Below are positions 15,895 to 24,129 of a stretch of 43,413 bases of DNA, piece by piece. Within the stretch, counting starts at the first letter, position 1. Every line of letters begins with the position of its first letter. This DNA is from an uncultured Collinsella sp. (GTDB taxonomy: Bacteria; Actinomycetota; Coriobacteriia; Coriobacteriales; Coriobacteriaceae), in assembly GCA_958412345.1 (NCBI GenBank), contig CATYSO010000021.1, positions 1-43,413 on the forward strand. The letters run 5' to 3'. A model generated the notes under the pieces. That model made no database searches. It worked only from the letters and a program-made list of their open reading frames with translations, and was not told where the DNA came from. The position numbers and the translations under genes were made by a program.

Positions 15895-15952
15895 ATCCCT
15901 GGGGGGCGGAGAAAAACGGATCACGTTAGGTTTTGGGGCAGCTTGGTCGGCC

Positions 15953-16939
15953 CTAGTCCCCCGAGGCCTGGTTGCGGCCGGTGGAGTAGTCGATCTGCAC
16001 ATGCGGCTGCAGGTTGTAGCAATATACGTGGAAGCACAGCGTCTTGCCGCGGTCCTCGACCGATTGCGCCTCAAGTCGCACGCCACGGCAGACAAGTTCC
16101 TCTTCGTTATACATGGGCGTGACGCGGTAGAGCACATGGTTGCCTGTGTCGTGGATGTAGTCGAGGATCTGCTCTTCAAACGGCAGCATGCCCGTTTCGT
16201 TGAGATAGCGCGTGCCGGTGAGGAGATTCTTGCGGTTGGCGTTTTCGCCGCAGAGCGACCAGGCGATAAGGTGGCAGCGGTTGTAGAGGCTTTGACCCGG
16301 AATAAAGTCGTAGCGCTGCTGGTGCCATCCGGCGGGGTGGATACGCGAAATATCCCCGCGCTTGCCTTGACCGAGCGACTCGGGACCCACGCAGGCGAGC
16401 GCTTTGCGGGTGCGGCCTAAGCTGTCGAGCTTGGAGAACTTCTTAAAGCAGCCCTCTTCGATAGCGCGCTCGTATTCATCGAGCGTGAACGACGGCGTGC
16501 CGAGCGGGTGCGTGCTGTCGGCGCGAAGGGCAACATAGGGGTTACCCGCGTAGTCGGGAATGCTGCTGAGGTATACGCCGCGGGCGCGGTTGAGGTCGGG
16601 GTTTTCCACCTCGTCGATGGGGGTGGCGGCACTATCCGCGGAGGTAACGTTGCCGTTGGTGTTGGTCGCGGTGGACTCGGAGCCATCGCCAGAGTCTTGG
16701 CTATTTTGAGAGTCCGAGGAGCTCGCTGTTCCTGATTCGAGCCGGGCAACCAGGTCTGCTTCGTCGTCGGTGCGGCTGGGGCTTTCGTTTTGTTTTTCGG
16801 CCAGGGCTGCCGCCTGCTCATCGCTTTGCGGCGACAACAGCTTGGGCGCCCCGTCGAGCGACCCTGTGAACAGCGCAAACCCCAGCACCACGGCGGTGCC
16901 GATGGAAAGTACTTGCTTGTAAGCGGGCTTGCGCGACAT
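15953..16939 (-). CDS. Secreted or anchored DNA/RNA non-specific endonuclease
   Basis: This 328-residue nuclease belongs to the beta-beta-alpha-metal group that includes streptococcal DNases and EndA. An N-terminal hydrophobic stretch (about 10-28) is a signal or anchor. A Ser/Asp/Asn/Thr-rich linker (about 50-115) holds the enzyme away from the membrane. The catalytic domain starts near RGVYLSSIPDY. The active-site motif is NRCHL (220-224, H223 as general base), followed by the metal-side asparagines in CGENANRKNLLTGTRYLN. A usual member has DRGH or NRGH; here the Gly is Cys. It probably degrades extracellular DNA for nutrients or uptake. AGGAG precedes the ATG at 16939. Confidence 0.87.
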   Translation of the reverse strand: MSRKPAYKQVLSIGTAVVLGFALFTGSLDGAPKLLSPQSDEQAAALAEKQNESPSRTDDEADLVARLESGTASSSDSQNSQDSGDGSESTATNTNGNVTSADSAATPIDEVENPDLNRARGVYLSSIPDYAGNPYVALRADSTHPLGTPSFTLDEYERAIEEGCFKKFSKLDSLGRTRKALACVGPESLGQGKRGDISRIHPAGWHQQRYDFIPGQSLYNRCHLIAWSLCGENANRKNLLTGTRYLNETGMLPFEEQILDYIHDTGNHVLYRVTPMYNEEELVCRGVRLEAQSVEDRGKTLCFHVYCYNLQPHVQIDYSTGRNQASGD

Positions 16940-16986
16940 GGAGGCTCCTAGATGGACGGTTGGGAATCTATCAGTCTAGCAGGAGC

Positions 16987-17006
16987 CGACAGAGGCCGTT
17001 CTGTCG
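16987..17006. promoter_or_regulatory. Inverted repeat upstream of the nuclease gene
   Basis: CGACAGA (16987-16993) and TCTGTCG (17000-17006) are a perfect 7-bp inverted repeat with a 6-bp spacer, about 50-70 bp before the nuclease start. It could be an operator or a leader hairpin. It is not a LexA box of the CGAAC-N4-GTTCG kind. Confidence 0.35.
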
Positions 17007-17068
17007 AACAAATACTTAAGATTTGGGACAAACGCTACGGATTCATTTGCCTCATATTTGACGTATGG

Positions 17069-18079
17069 CTAGATCGAGGTGGAACCGAGCCAATTGAGTT
17101 TACATTCGAGAATGCGCTGCTCACCGGGCGTGCTGCTGCCATCGAGTAGCGCGAGGAGCATCTCGGCCGCCTCTCTGCCTTCCTGGTCGACGGGCTCGAT
17201 GATCGTGGAGACGGTCGGCGTGGTGAGGTTGGTCCAGTCTTCGCAGTTGAGTCCCAAAAGACCGATTTGCTGCGGAAGTAGATGGGCCATGGGCTGGAGA
17301 GCCTTGTAGACACGGGGAAGTGCCCACTGATTTTGCACGAAGATAAGGGTTCGCTTGGCGGGGTTGAACTTGTATTTAAAGTACTCGGTAAGCTCACCGA
17401 CCGACGGCTTGTTGTGGTCGATGGGAATCGCTTTGTAGAGCTGTCCGTTCGCTGCCAGTGCCTCGGCATACCCCTGAAAACGCTCCATGCGGGTGCGCAT
17501 TTCGGTCATGTTAGCGGCAATGGAGAAAAAGTCCTCGTAGCCGGCATCGAGAAGCGCCTGCGTGGCATTGTACACGCCGTCGTAGAGGTTGGTTTTGATC
17601 CAGCTGGTGCCTGGGCTGTAGATGGCCGCGTCAAAAAAGACGACGGGCTTGCCGGCGCGCTTGATGCGGTCGTGGACTGCCTTGAAATTTGCCGTGGGCT
17701 GGATGATAAAACCATCGACGCCCAGCGAGAGCATTTTGTCGACATACATGAGCTCGGTCTCGGGGTTAAAGTTGCTCGTGCAAACGACCGTCTGGTAGCC
17801 CGCGGGGAGCATGACTTGTTCCATGCCGTTGAGGACGAGGCCCGCCCACTTGTTGGTGTTATCCAAAATGATGATGGCGATGACGTGGGTCTGCTTGCCG
17901 GTGAGCGTTTGCGCTTGGGCGTTGGGAACGTATCCGAGTTCCTTGATGACGCGCGCAATCTTTGCCTGCGTCTTCTCGCTAAGCTTTTCTCGTTTGTCGT
18001 TGAGGTAATACGAGACGCTTGCCGTCGAGGTTCCCGCCTCTCGAGCGACGTCTGCGATCGTAACGCGCTGTTTTGCCAC
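17069..18079 (-). CDS. LacI-family transcriptional regulator of the PTS sugar operon
   Basis: This 336-residue repressor has an N-terminal LacI helix-turn-helix (VTIADVAREAGTSTASVSYYL, about 6-26) and hinge helix, then a periplasmic-binding-protein-like sugar sensor domain (HVIAIIILDNTNKWAG onwards). GTG 18079 is chosen since GGAAGGAG lies 5 nt upstream; the frame is open 12 more codons to 18115. It is divergent from the PTS operon, and the spacer has a LacI-type palindrome (18302-18321), so local control of that operon is likely. The effector is unknown but is presumably a phosphorylated intermediate of the sugar. Confidence 0.92.
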   Translation of the reverse strand: MAKQRVTIADVAREAGTSTASVSYYLNDKREKLSEKTQAKIARVIKELGYVPNAQAQTLTGKQTHVIAIIILDNTNKWAGLVLNGMEQVMLPAGYQTVVCTSNFNPETELMYVDKMLSLGVDGFIIQPTANFKAVHDRIKRAGKPVVFFDAAIYSPGTSWIKTNLYDGVYNATQALLDAGYEDFFSIAANMTEMRTRMERFQGYAEALAANGQLYKAIPIDHNKPSVGELTEYFKYKFNPAKRTLIFVQNQWALPRVYKALQPMAHLLPQQIGLLGLNCEDWTNLTTPTVSTIIEPVDQEGREAAEMLLALLDGSSTPGEQRILECKLNWLGSTSI

Positions 18080-18494
18080 AGCGACTCCTTCCGACAGATG
18101 AGCATTTTCCAACATGATGACTTTGAGTCTTGGTGAGGGATGCGCTTCGGTGAGCGACCTTTTCCTTTCATATGAGTATGCAACAAATGCGGTATACGGG
18201 TGGGGTCGAAATTTGTGACCGGCATGCGCATCTGCCGTCTACCGAGAAAATCAAATACTTCTTGACTTTTGAAATCGAGGGTAAAATCGCAGGATTCATT
18301 TTTGGTTAAACGCATAACCAAATAGCATAACCAACGCTCTGACCTGCGCGTTTACCGAAATAAGCTGGCATTAAGAAAAACGAGCACCTATATTGGTCTT
18401 GTCGAAAAGACAGCAAGTCCAAACGGCAGGGGATGCTCCGGAGGCCTCCGCAAACGGTGTCTTGCGCACGCAACTCTATGAAAAGAGGGAAGCA
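18080..18494. other. 415-bp divergent regulatory region, LacI gene to PTS operon
   Basis: No gene is visible. The region holds a candidate promoter TTCTTG-N17-TAAAAT (about 18259-18287), the LacI-type operator at 18302-18334, a long leader, and the palindrome GGAGGCCTCC near 18440. The leader from the promoter to the ATG is about 200 nt. Confidence 0.5.
18302..18334. promoter_or_regulatory. Candidate LacI-family operator
   Basis: TTGGTTA (18302-18308) and TAACCAA (18315-18321) form a 20-bp palindrome with a near-central CG, the usual LacI-family pattern. The right half, GCATAACCAA (18312-18321), is repeated directly at 18325-18334. It lies just downstream of the likely -10 box, where a bound repressor would block transcription of the PTS operon. 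Confidence 0.6.
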
Positions 18495-19967
18495 ATGAAG
18501 ATCGTAGGCGTTGCCGCCTGTACCGTGGGTATTGCCCACACGTATATGGCCCAGAAGGCGATTCAGGATGAATGCGCCGCCCGTGGCATCGAGTGCAAAG
18601 TCGAGGCTCAGGGTGGCCTGGGTATCGAGAACGAGCTGACGCAGGAAGACGTGGATTCCGCCGACCTGGTGCTCGAGTCCGTCGACGTGGGCGTCGAGAA
18701 CGAGGATCGTTTTGAGCAGAAGATGGCCGAGGGCAAGTTCCTGAAGGTCGGCACCTCGGATGTAATCGCCGATCCGGTGAAGATCATCGACCAGGCCGTT
18801 GAGATCATCAAGGCGACGGGTGGCGCCGTTGACGCGCCCAAGGCCGAGGCCAAGGCAGAGAAGAAGGCCGTCTCCGCTGCCCCGCAGGCCCCGACACCGG
18901 CGTCCAAGCAGTCTATCTTTGCCGATCCTGGTAAGACGCTGCTCAATGCATTCAATACCGGCGTTTCCTATTTTATCCCCATCGTCGTTATCGGCGGCGT
19001 GTTTCTCGCCTTCTCGCTGGCATCCGGTACCGCCGGCGCCAACGGCATGGAGGTTACGAATCCGCTGATGGTGAGTCTTAACACCATCGGCATGGCCGGC
19101 ATCTCCATGATGATCCCGGTGCTTGCGGCATATATCTCCTACTCGATGGCCGGCAAGCCCGCGCTCGCCCCCGGTTTTGTCCTGGGCTACCTGGTCAACA
19201 ACGCAGTCGTTACTCCTAACGGCAACAGCGTTTCGACCGGCTTCTTGGGCGCCATGATCATGGCGGTTATCTGCGGCTACTTTGTCCGCTGGATGAAGAC
19301 CTGGAAGGTCAACAACACCATCCAGACCATCATGCCCATCCTGATCATCCCGATTCTGACCTCGCTTGTCCTGGGTATGGCCTATATCTACATCCTGGCC
19401 ACGCCGCTTGGCTTTGTGATGGACTGGCTTACCGGCGTGCTCGGCAGTCTGCAAGGCGGCTCCGCGGTTGTCCTGGGTCTGGTCATTGGCGTTATGACCG
19501 CCTTCGATATGGGTGGCCCCATCAACAAGACCGCCTCGACCTTCACCATGGCCATCATGGCCTCCGGAATCTACGGTCCTAATGGTATGTTCCGCGTCGC
19601 CGTCGCCGTTCCCCCGATCGCCTGTGGCCTCGCTGCGCTCATCGCCAAGAACAAGTTCGATGACGCTGACCGTCAGATGGGCATCTCCGCGCTGTTCATG
19701 GGCTGCATCGGCATTACCGAGGGCGCTATTCCCTTCGCGGTCAAGGATCTTGGCCACACCCTGCCCGGCATCTGCATCGGCTCTGCCGTGGGCGCGGCGC
19801 TTGCCGCCTTCCAGGGCATCGACTGCTACGTTCCGCATGGTGGCTTTATCGTCGCCCTCGCCACCAACAACGTCGCGCTGTTCTGCCTGGACATCGTGAT
19901 TGGCTCCTTGGTCGCCGCTGCAATCCTGATTGCCATGAAGCCCACGCTCGATAAGCAGGCCAAGTAA
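18495..19967 (+). CDS. PTS fructose-family EIIBC component
   Basis: This 490-residue membrane sugar transporter phosphorylates its substrate during uptake. The EIIB domain (1 to about 100) has the phosphorylated cysteine in ACTVGIAHTYMA (C9). An Ala/Lys/Pro-rich linker (about 110-135) joins it to EIIC (about 140-485), which shows roughly nine to ten helices and the fructose-family signatures MTAFDMGGPINKTA and GITEGAIPFA. The first 34 codons of the open frame are excluded because ATG 18495 has AAGAGGGA 5 nt before it. The matching EIIA is the last gene of the operon (24130). 'Fructose family' describes homology; the real sugar may be another ketose or a polyol. Confidence 0.93.
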   Translation: MKIVGVAACTVGIAHTYMAQKAIQDECAARGIECKVEAQGGLGIENELTQEDVDSADLVLESVDVGVENEDRFEQKMAEGKFLKVGTSDVIADPVKIIDQAVEIIKATGGAVDAPKAEAKAEKKAVSAAPQAPTPASKQSIFADPGKTLLNAFNTGVSYFIPIVVIGGVFLAFSLASGTAGANGMEVTNPLMVSLNTIGMAGISMMIPVLAAYISYSMAGKPALAPGFVLGYLVNNAVVTPNGNSVSTGFLGAMIMAVICGYFVRWMKTWKVNNTIQTIMPILIIPILTSLVLGMAYIYILATPLGFVMDWLTGVLGSLQGGSAVVLGLVIGVMTAFDMGGPINKTASTFTMAIMASGIYGPNGMFRVAVAVPPIACGLAALIAKNKFDDADRQMGISALFMGCIGITEGAIPFAVKDLGHTLPGICIGSAVGAALAAFQGIDCYVPHGGFIVALATNNVALFCLDIVIGSLVAAAILIAMKPTLDKQAK

Positions 19968-19987
19968 ACCTTTAAGGACTCCGGTTA

Positions 19988-20042
19988 TGCGGAGGGATGG
20001 ATTTGACTCCGCACAACCGCCCCTACACAACAAAATCCATCC
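19988..20042 (+). other. Mutually exclusive RNA hairpins between EIIBC and aldolase genes
   Basis: TGCGGAG (19988-19994) pairs with CTCCGCA (20007-20013). The loop of that hairpin, GGATGGATTT (19995-20004), pairs perfectly with AAATCCATCC (20033-20042). The two stems cross, so they would form either a pseudoknot or alternative folds. A further GGGCCCA/TGGGTCCC hairpin follows before the next ribosome site. Confidence 0.5.
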
Positions 20043-20111
20043 GTACTGATAGGGCCCACATCTGGGTCCCAGGGAACTTTTGTCAAAAATCCTCTGGAGA
20101 AGGAGAACAAA

Positions 20112-21386
20112 ATGTCCAACCTCACCATCCGCCAGGCCGTTCAGGGCATGCTCAAGCTGCAGGATAGCGGCGATCACGCAACCATGGTCGGCATTGGCCC
20201 CATGAGCCCCAACCTGATTCAGGCCGTGTTCGAGCTTGCCAAGGACGAGGATTTCCCGCCCATGTTTATCGCCAGCCGCAACCAGGTCGATATGGACGAG
20301 ATGGGCGCCGGCTACGTCAACGGTTGGGACCAGACGCGCTTTGCCGCCGACATCAAGAAGGTTGCCGACGAGGTGGGTTACACCGGTCCGTACTACCTGT
20401 GCCGCGATCACGGCGGTCCGTGGCAGCGCGACGAGGAGCGTAACGCCCACCTGCCCGAGGACGAGGCCATGGAGCTCGCCCGCAAGTCCTTTGTCGCCGA
20501 CATGGAGGCAGGTTTTGACCTGCTGATGGTCGACCCCACCAAGGACCCCTATCAGATCGGCAAGGTTATTCCGCTCGACGTGGTGCTTCGCCGCACGATC
20601 GATCTTATCGACTACCTTGAGCAGTACCGTCGCGAGCATAACCTGCCCGAGGTTGCCTATGAGGTCGGTACCGAGGAGACCAATGGCGGCCTGACCTCCA
20701 CCGACAAGTACGAGGAGTTCATTTCTCAGCTGCAGCCCGAGCTCGAGAAGCGCGGCTGCCCCATGCCCACCTTTATCGTCGGCCAGACCGGTACGCTCAC
20801 CCGCTGGACCGAGCAGGTCGGTCATTACAACTTTAAGAATGCCCGCGAGCTCGCCGACATGGCCAAGCGCTACGGTGTGGGCCTGAAGGAGCACAACGCC
20901 GACTATCTGGATGACGCGACGCTGCTCGAGCACATCCCGGCTCACGTGACGGCCTCCAATGTCGCCCCTCAGTACGGCACCGAGGAGACCCGTGCTTACC
21001 TCAAGCTCTGCGCTACCGAGCAGATCCTGGTCGACAACGGCCTGTGCGACGATCCCTCCGACCTGTATCACACGCTGCTGGTCAAGGCTATCAAGACCGA
21101 GCGCTGGCGCAAGTGGATGACCGGCGATGACGTTAACCTGCAGGTTGATGACATCCTGGCAGACGACGAGCTCAGCCTGAAGATTCTGGATGTCTCCGGT
21201 CACTACGCCTTCAACGACCCCGAGGTCAAGGAGCAGGTCGAGAAGCTCTACCGCAACCTCGCTGCCCAGGACATCGACGGCAAGCGCTTTGTGATCGAGC
21301 ACATCAAGCGCCCGATCAAGCAGTACGTCGTCGGTCTTAACCTCAAGGGCGTCACGAGCCGCATCGAGAAGGCTCTCGAGGACTAA
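20112..21386 (+). CDS. Tagatose-bisphosphate aldolase non-catalytic-subunit-like protein (GatZ/KbaZ family)
   Basis: This 424-residue protein belongs to the GatZ/KbaZ family. In enteric bacteria GatZ and KbaZ stabilise the zinc class II aldolases GatY and KbaY that split tagatose 1,6-bisphosphate. Family landmarks seen include GIGPMSPNLIQAVFELA, the YLCRDHGGPWQRDEE segment, DLLMVDPTKDP and YEVGTEETNGG. No gatY-like gene is present in this operon. The protein may therefore act alone on another sugar phosphate, or pair with an aldolase elsewhere; conserved Asp, His and Glu residues would suit a catalytic role. GGAGAAGGAG precedes the ATG. A structured spacer (family 1, copy 3) separates it from the transaldolase gene. 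Confidence 0.85.
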   Translation: MSNLTIRQAVQGMLKLQDSGDHATMVGIGPMSPNLIQAVFELAKDEDFPPMFIASRNQVDMDEMGAGYVNGWDQTRFAADIKKVADEVGYTGPYYLCRDHGGPWQRDEERNAHLPEDEAMELARKSFVADMEAGFDLLMVDPTKDPYQIGKVIPLDVVLRRTIDLIDYLEQYRREHNLPEVAYEVGTEETNGGLTSTDKYEEFISQLQPELEKRGCPMPTFIVGQTGTLTRWTEQVGHYNFKNARELADMAKRYGVGLKEHNADYLDDATLLEHIPAHVTASNVAPQYGTEETRAYLKLCATEQILVDNGLCDDPSDLYHTLLVKAIKTERWRKWMTGDDVNLQVDDILADDELSLKILDVSGHYAFNDPEVKEQVEKLYRNLAAQDIDGKRFVIEHIKRPIKQYVVGLNLKGVTSRIEKALED

Positions 21387-21540
21387 GGGGTTCCGGCGTT
21401 TTAACAAACGCCGGACCACTCGACGCTGCGCGGACATCTGCCGGGCAATCTGGCGCTCAAGCCGTCGCTCGCGTACCAAAGTACGCTTCGCTCCTCTTTC
21501 GCGCCACCTTGCCACGGCAGCTGCCCGCTCGCTGACTTTG
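21387..21540 (+). repeat. Structured intercistronic element (family 1, copy 3)
   Basis: Directly after the stop codon comes a perfect 10-bp hairpin with a TAAC loop (21392-21401 with 21406-21415), then a long imperfect hairpin (about 21428-21530). The tip is GCGTAC-CAAA-GTACGC (21471-21486). TGGCGC (21451-21456) pairs with GCGCCA (21501-21506), where copy 2 has TGCTTC and GAAGCA. CTGCCG pairs with CGGCAG lower down. The tip flanks AAGCCGTCGCT and CGCTCCTCTTTCG are the same as in copy 2. Confidence 0.85.
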
Positions 21541-21602
21541 GTTCGACCGGCGATTCAGCTGTTGTCCTTAGATTACCCGCTATTTATTTGAAGGAGTAAA
21601 GC

Positions 21603-22286
21603 ATGAAGTTCTTTATCGATACCGCCAACCTGGACGAGATCGCCGAGGCCAAGAGCTGGGGTTGCCTGGCCGGTGTTACCACCAACCCGTCCCTGTACGC
21701 CAAGACCGGCGGCAAGCTCGCCGACTTCGAGCCGCATATGCTCAAGATCGCCGAGCTCTGCGAGGGCCTGCCCGTCTCCGCCGAGTCTACCGCCACCACG
21801 GCCGAGGGCATGATCGAGGAGGGCAAGCGCCTTGCCGCCCTCGCCCCCAACATTGTGGTCAAGCTCCCCGTCTGCGAGGCCGGCCTCGCCGCCTGCCGCG
21901 CGCTGGCCGATGCGGGCGTGCGTGTCAACATGACGCTCGTCTTCTCGCCGACGCAGGCCCTTATGGCCGCCAATGCCGGCGCCCGCTACATCAGCCCGTT
22001 TGTCGGCCGCTTTGACGACATCGCCGAGGACGGCATCTCGCAGCTCGACAATGTCGTGACCTGCATCAAGAACTATGACTGGACCGGCAAGAACGTCGAC
22101 GACACCGTCGAGATCATCACCGCTTCGGTCCGCACGCCCAACCACGTGACCCAGGCGGCTCTTCTTGGTGCCGACATTGCGACCGTGCCCATGGCCGCTC
22201 TCAAGAAGTGCCTGCATCACCCGCTGACCGACCAGGGCCTCGCCTCTTTTGAGGCTGACTGGCAGAAGGTCGTCGCTCAGGCCTAA
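21603..22286 (+). CDS. fsa: Transaldolase, fructose-6-phosphate aldolase (FSA/TalC) type
   Basis: This short single-domain class I aldolase of 227 residues moves or releases a dihydroxyacetone unit through a lysine Schiff base. It starts with the family's FFIDTANLDEIAEA, followed by GVTTNPSL. The reactive lysine is K87 in NIVVKLP, and the late region has the usual ISPFVGRFDD. Whether it works as a true transaldolase or as a fructose-6-phosphate aldolase cannot be told by eye. AAGGAG lies 6-7 nt before the ATG. Placed between an aldolase-like gene and transketolase genes, it should recycle carbon from the PTS-imported sugar phosphate. Confidence 0.93.
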   Translation: MKFFIDTANLDEIAEAKSWGCLAGVTTNPSLYAKTGGKLADFEPHMLKIAELCEGLPVSAESTATTAEGMIEEGKRLAALAPNIVVKLPVCEAGLAACRALADAGVRVNMTLVFSPTQALMAANAGARYISPFVGRFDDIAEDGISQLDNVVTCIKNYDWTGKNVDDTVEIITASVRTPNHVTQAALLGADIATVPMAALKKCLHHPLTDQGLASFEADWQKVVAQA

Positions 22287-22297
22287 CGAGTGGGTTG

Positions 22298-22326
22298 CCC
22301 CGGCATCGCGTCATCCGGTGCCGGGG
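22298..22326 (+). other. Hairpin between transaldolase and transketolase genes
   Basis: A perfect 8-bp stem (CCCCGGCA 22298-22305, TGCCGGGG 22319-22326) is followed by TTGTT. It could attenuate transcription or protect RNA ends; the short T-run suggests partial termination at most. Confidence 0.5.
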
Positions 22327-22349
22327 TTGTTCTCAAGAGAGGAATTCGT

Positions 22350-23180
22350 ATGACCAACCAGGAGCTGGCGAAGGTCGCCAATGAGGTCAGGAAGGGTGTC
22401 GTGACTGCGGTTCACGCGGCCAAGTCGGGACATCCGGGTGGATCGCTCGGTGCTGCCGACATCATGACTTATCTGTACTTTGAGGAAATGAATATCGATC
22501 CTGCCGACCCTCACAAGGCCGATCGCGACCGCTTTGTGCTCTCCAAGGGTCACGCGGCGCCGGGCCTGTATTCGGTACTGGCACATCGCGGCTATTTTCC
22601 CGTCGAAGAGCTCGAGACGCTCCGCCATATTGGTAGCCGCCTGCAGGGCCATCCCAATATGAACGACGCCCCGGGCATCGATATGTCCACCGGCTCGCTC
22701 GGTCAGGGCATCTCTGCTGCAGTTGGAATGGCGCTTGCCGCTAAGCACTGGGGCGACAGCTACCGTGTCTACACGTTGCTGGGCGACGGTGAGTGCGAGG
22801 AAGGCCAGGTGTGGGAGGCGGCCATGTTCGCCGGCAACCATGCGCTCGACAATCTTGTTGCCGTCGTCGACCACAACGGCTTGCAGATTGACGGCACGAT
22901 CGATGAAGTCAACTCGGCCATGCCGCTCGCGGACAAGTTTCGCGCCTTTAAGTGGCATGTGATCGAGCTTGCCGACGGTAACGACATGGCGCAGATTGCC
23001 GCCGCCTTTGCCGAAGCTCGCGAGGTGGATGGCGCGCCCGTCGCTATCATCGCCGAGACGGTGAAGGGCAAAGGCGTCTCCTTTATGGAGAACCAGGTTG
23101 GCTGGCATGGCAAGGCGCCCAATGACGAGCAGTTTGAGCAGGCCATGGCCGAGCTCGCGGCAGCAGGAGAGGAGCTCTAA
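22350..23180 (+). CDS. Transketolase, N-terminal (thiamine-pyrophosphate) subunit
   Basis: This is the N-terminal half of a split transketolase, 276 residues. It binds the diphosphate end of thiamine pyrophosphate. Seen: SGHPGGSLG near residue 26, KGHAAPGLYS, STGSLGQGIS, and the TPP/Mg motif that starts GDGECEEGQVWEA and ends with DHN. The ATG at 22350 follows GAGAGG; the frame stays open upstream to 22290 through the hairpin, which is not used. The stop codon overlaps the next gene's start (TAATG), so the two halves are translationally coupled and should assemble as a heterotetramer. It transfers two-carbon ketol units between sugar phosphates. Confidence 0.93.
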   Translation: MTNQELAKVANEVRKGVVTAVHAAKSGHPGGSLGAADIMTYLYFEEMNIDPADPHKADRDRFVLSKGHAAPGLYSVLAHRGYFPVEELETLRHIGSRLQGHPNMNDAPGIDMSTGSLGQGISAAVGMALAAKHWGDSYRVYTLLGDGECEEGQVWEAAMFAGNHALDNLVAVVDHNGLQIDGTIDEVNSAMPLADKFRAFKWHVIELADGNDMAQIAAAFAEAREVDGAPVAIIAETVKGKGVSFMENQVGWHGKAPNDEQFEQAMAELAAAGEEL

Positions 23181-24118
23181 TGGCAGAGGTCAAGAAAGTC
23201 GCCACGCGCGTTAGCTATGGCGAGGCACTTGTCGAGCTGGGCAATGAGCACGATGACTTTGTAGTGCTCGATGCCGACCTGGCTGCCGCTACGCAGACGG
23301 GTAAGTTTAAGGCTGCCCACCCTGAGCGCTTTTACGATGCCGGTATCGCCGAGAGCAACCTGATGGGTCTTGCCGCCGGCATCGCGACCACGGGCCACGT
23401 TGCTTTTGCGAGCACCTTTGCGATGTTTGCCGCCGGTCGCGCCTACGAGCAGGTCCGCAATTCCATTGGCTACCCGCATCTCAACGTCAAGATTGGCGCC
23501 ACCCATGCCGGCATTTCGGTGGGCGAGGACGGCGCCACGCATCAGTGTTGCGAGGATATCGCGCTCATGCGCACGATCCCGGGTATGACGGTGATCGTTC
23601 CTGCCGATGACATCGAGGCTCGCGCCTGCGTGCGCGCCGCCTATGAGTTTGAGGGCCCGGTCTACATGCGTTTTGGCCGTCTGGCTACGCCGGTTATCAA
23701 CGACCACGAGGACTATGAGTTCAAGATTGGTCGCGGCGTGGTCGTGCGCGAGGGTTCCGATGTGACTATCGTCGCATGCGGCCTCATGGTCGCCGAGGCG
23801 CTCGAGGCCGCCGAGGCGCTCGCTGCCGATGGTGTCGACGCCGAGGTCATCAACATGCACACGATCAAGCCGCTTGATGAGCGCCTGGTGGTTGCCAGCG
23901 CCAAGAAGACCGGTCGTGTGGTCACCGCCGAGGAGCATTCGATTGTCGGCGGATTGGGCGAGGCCGTTGCCTCGGTGCTCGCGGAGCAGCATCCAGTGCC
24001 GATGCGTCGCGTCGGCGTGCGCGATGTGTACGGCGAGTCCGGCCCTGCGGTTGATCTGCTGCACAAGTACGGTTTGGACGCCGACGGCATCGAAGCCACG
24101 GTCAGGTCCGTGTTGTAA
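23180..24118 (+). CDS. Transketolase, C-terminal (pyrimidine-binding) subunit
   Basis: This is the partner half of the split transketolase, 312 residues. It has the pyrimidine-binding domain (VSYGEALVELGNEHDDFVVLDADLAAATQ; FYDAGIAESNLMGLAAGIA, with the catalytic Glu in GIAESN) and the C-terminal domain (AEEHSIVGGLGEAVASVL). Its start overlaps the previous stop by one base, with GGAGAGGAG as ribosome site. Split transketolases of this type are common in anaerobes and are often devoted to one sugar pathway while a full-length housekeeping enzyme lies elsewhere. The EIIA gene follows 11 bp later. Confidence 0.93.
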   Translation: MAEVKKVATRVSYGEALVELGNEHDDFVVLDADLAAATQTGKFKAAHPERFYDAGIAESNLMGLAAGIATTGHVAFASTFAMFAAGRAYEQVRNSIGYPHLNVKIGATHAGISVGEDGATHQCCEDIALMRTIPGMTVIVPADDIEARACVRAAYEFEGPVYMRFGRLATPVINDHEDYEFKIGRGVVVREGSDVTIVACGLMVAEALEAAEALAADGVDAEVINMHTIKPLDERLVVASAKKTGRVVTAEEHSIVGGLGEAVASVLAEQHPVPMRRVGVRDVYGESGPAVDLLHKYGLDADGIEATVRSVL

Positions 24119-24129
24119 GGAAGGTTTCC

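Noticed and set aside
18306..21515. A very long minus-strand frame opposite the PTS and GatZ-like genes
   Set aside because: It is antisense to well-recognised genes and has no family features, so it is a GC-bias shadow.
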